NCBI GenBank assembly: GCA_028551475.1
Contig: CM052354.1
Span: 7,632,001 to 7,696,000, forward strand
Direction: 5' to 3'
From: Casuarina equisetifolia
Taxonomy: Eukaryota; Streptophyta; Magnoliopsida; Fagales; Casuarinaceae
DNA length: 64,000 nt
The translations under genes were made by a program, and so were the position numbers. Below the pieces are notes generated by a model, which was given only the letters and a program-made list of their open reading frames with translations, had not been told where the DNA came from and made no database searches. Of this stretch, positions 63,415 through 64,000 are shown piece after piece; positions within the stretch are counted from its first letter, which is position 1; each line of letters starts with the position of its first letter.

Positions 63415-64000
63415 ACAAAAAGCCAGCTGTTCCTGGTATTTGTGTAGGAGATCATGAATTTTATATTGAAGAGAAGCATTAAAAGATAAAGATTAAACGG
63501 AAGAGGGATTATTTAGTTCATAAATTATTTATTAGATTTAAAATTTTTTAGGCTCTTTAATATGATATTAAATTCAAAATTATGTAAATACTTTAATAAA
63601 AAAATGTACATAGAGGTCAAATTTATAAATCTTTAGAGAATTATGTACACGGAAATATAAAAGAAGGAATTGAGCGTAGAAATAAATTGAGACATATTCC
63701 CAAATGCAAAGATTGATGTAGACGAAAACCATTTCTTGAATCGGTTTGATTTTTAATGATTTTAGGAATGATTTTCTTTTAATAACTGGCTAAGGTTGGT
63801 GGACGATCTTGTGCGTTTAGTGTTTTCCTTCTCCAATGGAGAGTTGACATTTGTGAGATGATTGTTGTCATAATACGTAGGTGTCTTCGATGGCATTGAT
63901 TGTATTATGTGATTCATAGGCATGACGTGGCTGTCATTGTCATGTGGCTTGATAACCTGCTCGAGCGAAGTTGATGTGGTTGGCTACTGTGTGGAGGTGA
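63415..64000. other. Right-edge spacer
   Basis: AT-rich sequence to the end of the window with no ORF above 60 codons outside the repeat and nothing recognisable. Confidence 0.5.

Noticed and set aside
60556-63479. Minus-strand ORFs with the same protein in both direct repeats as a duplicated gene
   Set aside because: The ORFs are identical because the DNA is; there are no motifs, and the upstream parts differ in frame.
1-64000. CRISPR array, operon or phage-type system
   Set aside because: Spliced plant genes, copia elements and microsatellites explain the structure; no regularly spaced repeats or prokaryotic gene clusters are present.

Overview
This window is plant nuclear DNA, almost certainly from a woody eudicot. 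It is AT-rich, with long intergenic spacers, introns with GT-AG ends, many simple repeats and decayed Ty1/copia retrotransposons. Grapevine-like gene structures come to mind, but I cannot prove the species from sequence alone. Almost no gene is a single ORF, so the coding calls below come from splicing exons by eye. Every intron boundary was checked for GT/AG and reading phase.

Three intact protein genes were reconstructed, all on the minus strand. (1) 6053-10632 is a TOM2A-type tetraspanin-like membrane protein: 6 exons, 280 aa, ending in a CaaX-like CTIM. (2) 20078-24922 is a two-component response-regulator-like transcription factor of the APRR2 type: 11 coding exons, 565 aa, with a pseudo-receiver domain, an 11-Gly run and a GARP (G2-like MYB) DNA-binding domain. 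(3) 39156-44745 is a PMT14-type putative Golgi pectin methyltransferase: 6 coding exons, 617 aa. A fourth minus-strand locus at 49434-55026 is a decayed Man1-Src1p C-terminal-domain (MSC) gene of the AT5G46560 type. Its exons remain in order, but it carries a lost splice acceptor, two frameshifts and a nonsense codon. A further single-exon ORF at 59512-60054 (180 aa, four predicted membrane segments) may be a real gene of unknown function.

Layout: 1-3290 holds the pol part of a degenerate copia element on the plus strand. 3291-6052 is spacer. The TOM2A-like gene is followed by its probable promoter, and 11-20 kb is AT-rich spacer with small fragments. The APRR2-like gene has a TATA element and a (GA)n tract upstream. 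26-39 kb is a gene-poor block with no recognisable coding sequence. Next come the PMT gene, a spacer, and the MSC pseudogene. The MSC pseudogene's 5' end abuts the 3' LTR of a second, minus-strand copia element (about 55.1-59.5 kb), followed by the membrane ORF. The last 3.6 kb is a rearranged area with a 0.39 kb direct repeat (about 97% identical) flanking 2.2 kb that contains a third copia LTR with its primer-binding site.

The genes do not form a pathway: they are ordinary, independently transcribed plant genes that happen to share one orientation. The most interesting items are the multi-lesion MSC pseudogene at a retrotransposon junction, the young direct repeat at the right edge, the CaaX-like tail of the TOM2A-like protein, and the acidic substitution at the receiver site of the APRR2-like protein. 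I found no CRISPR array, tRNA, rRNA or clear prokaryotic-type system.
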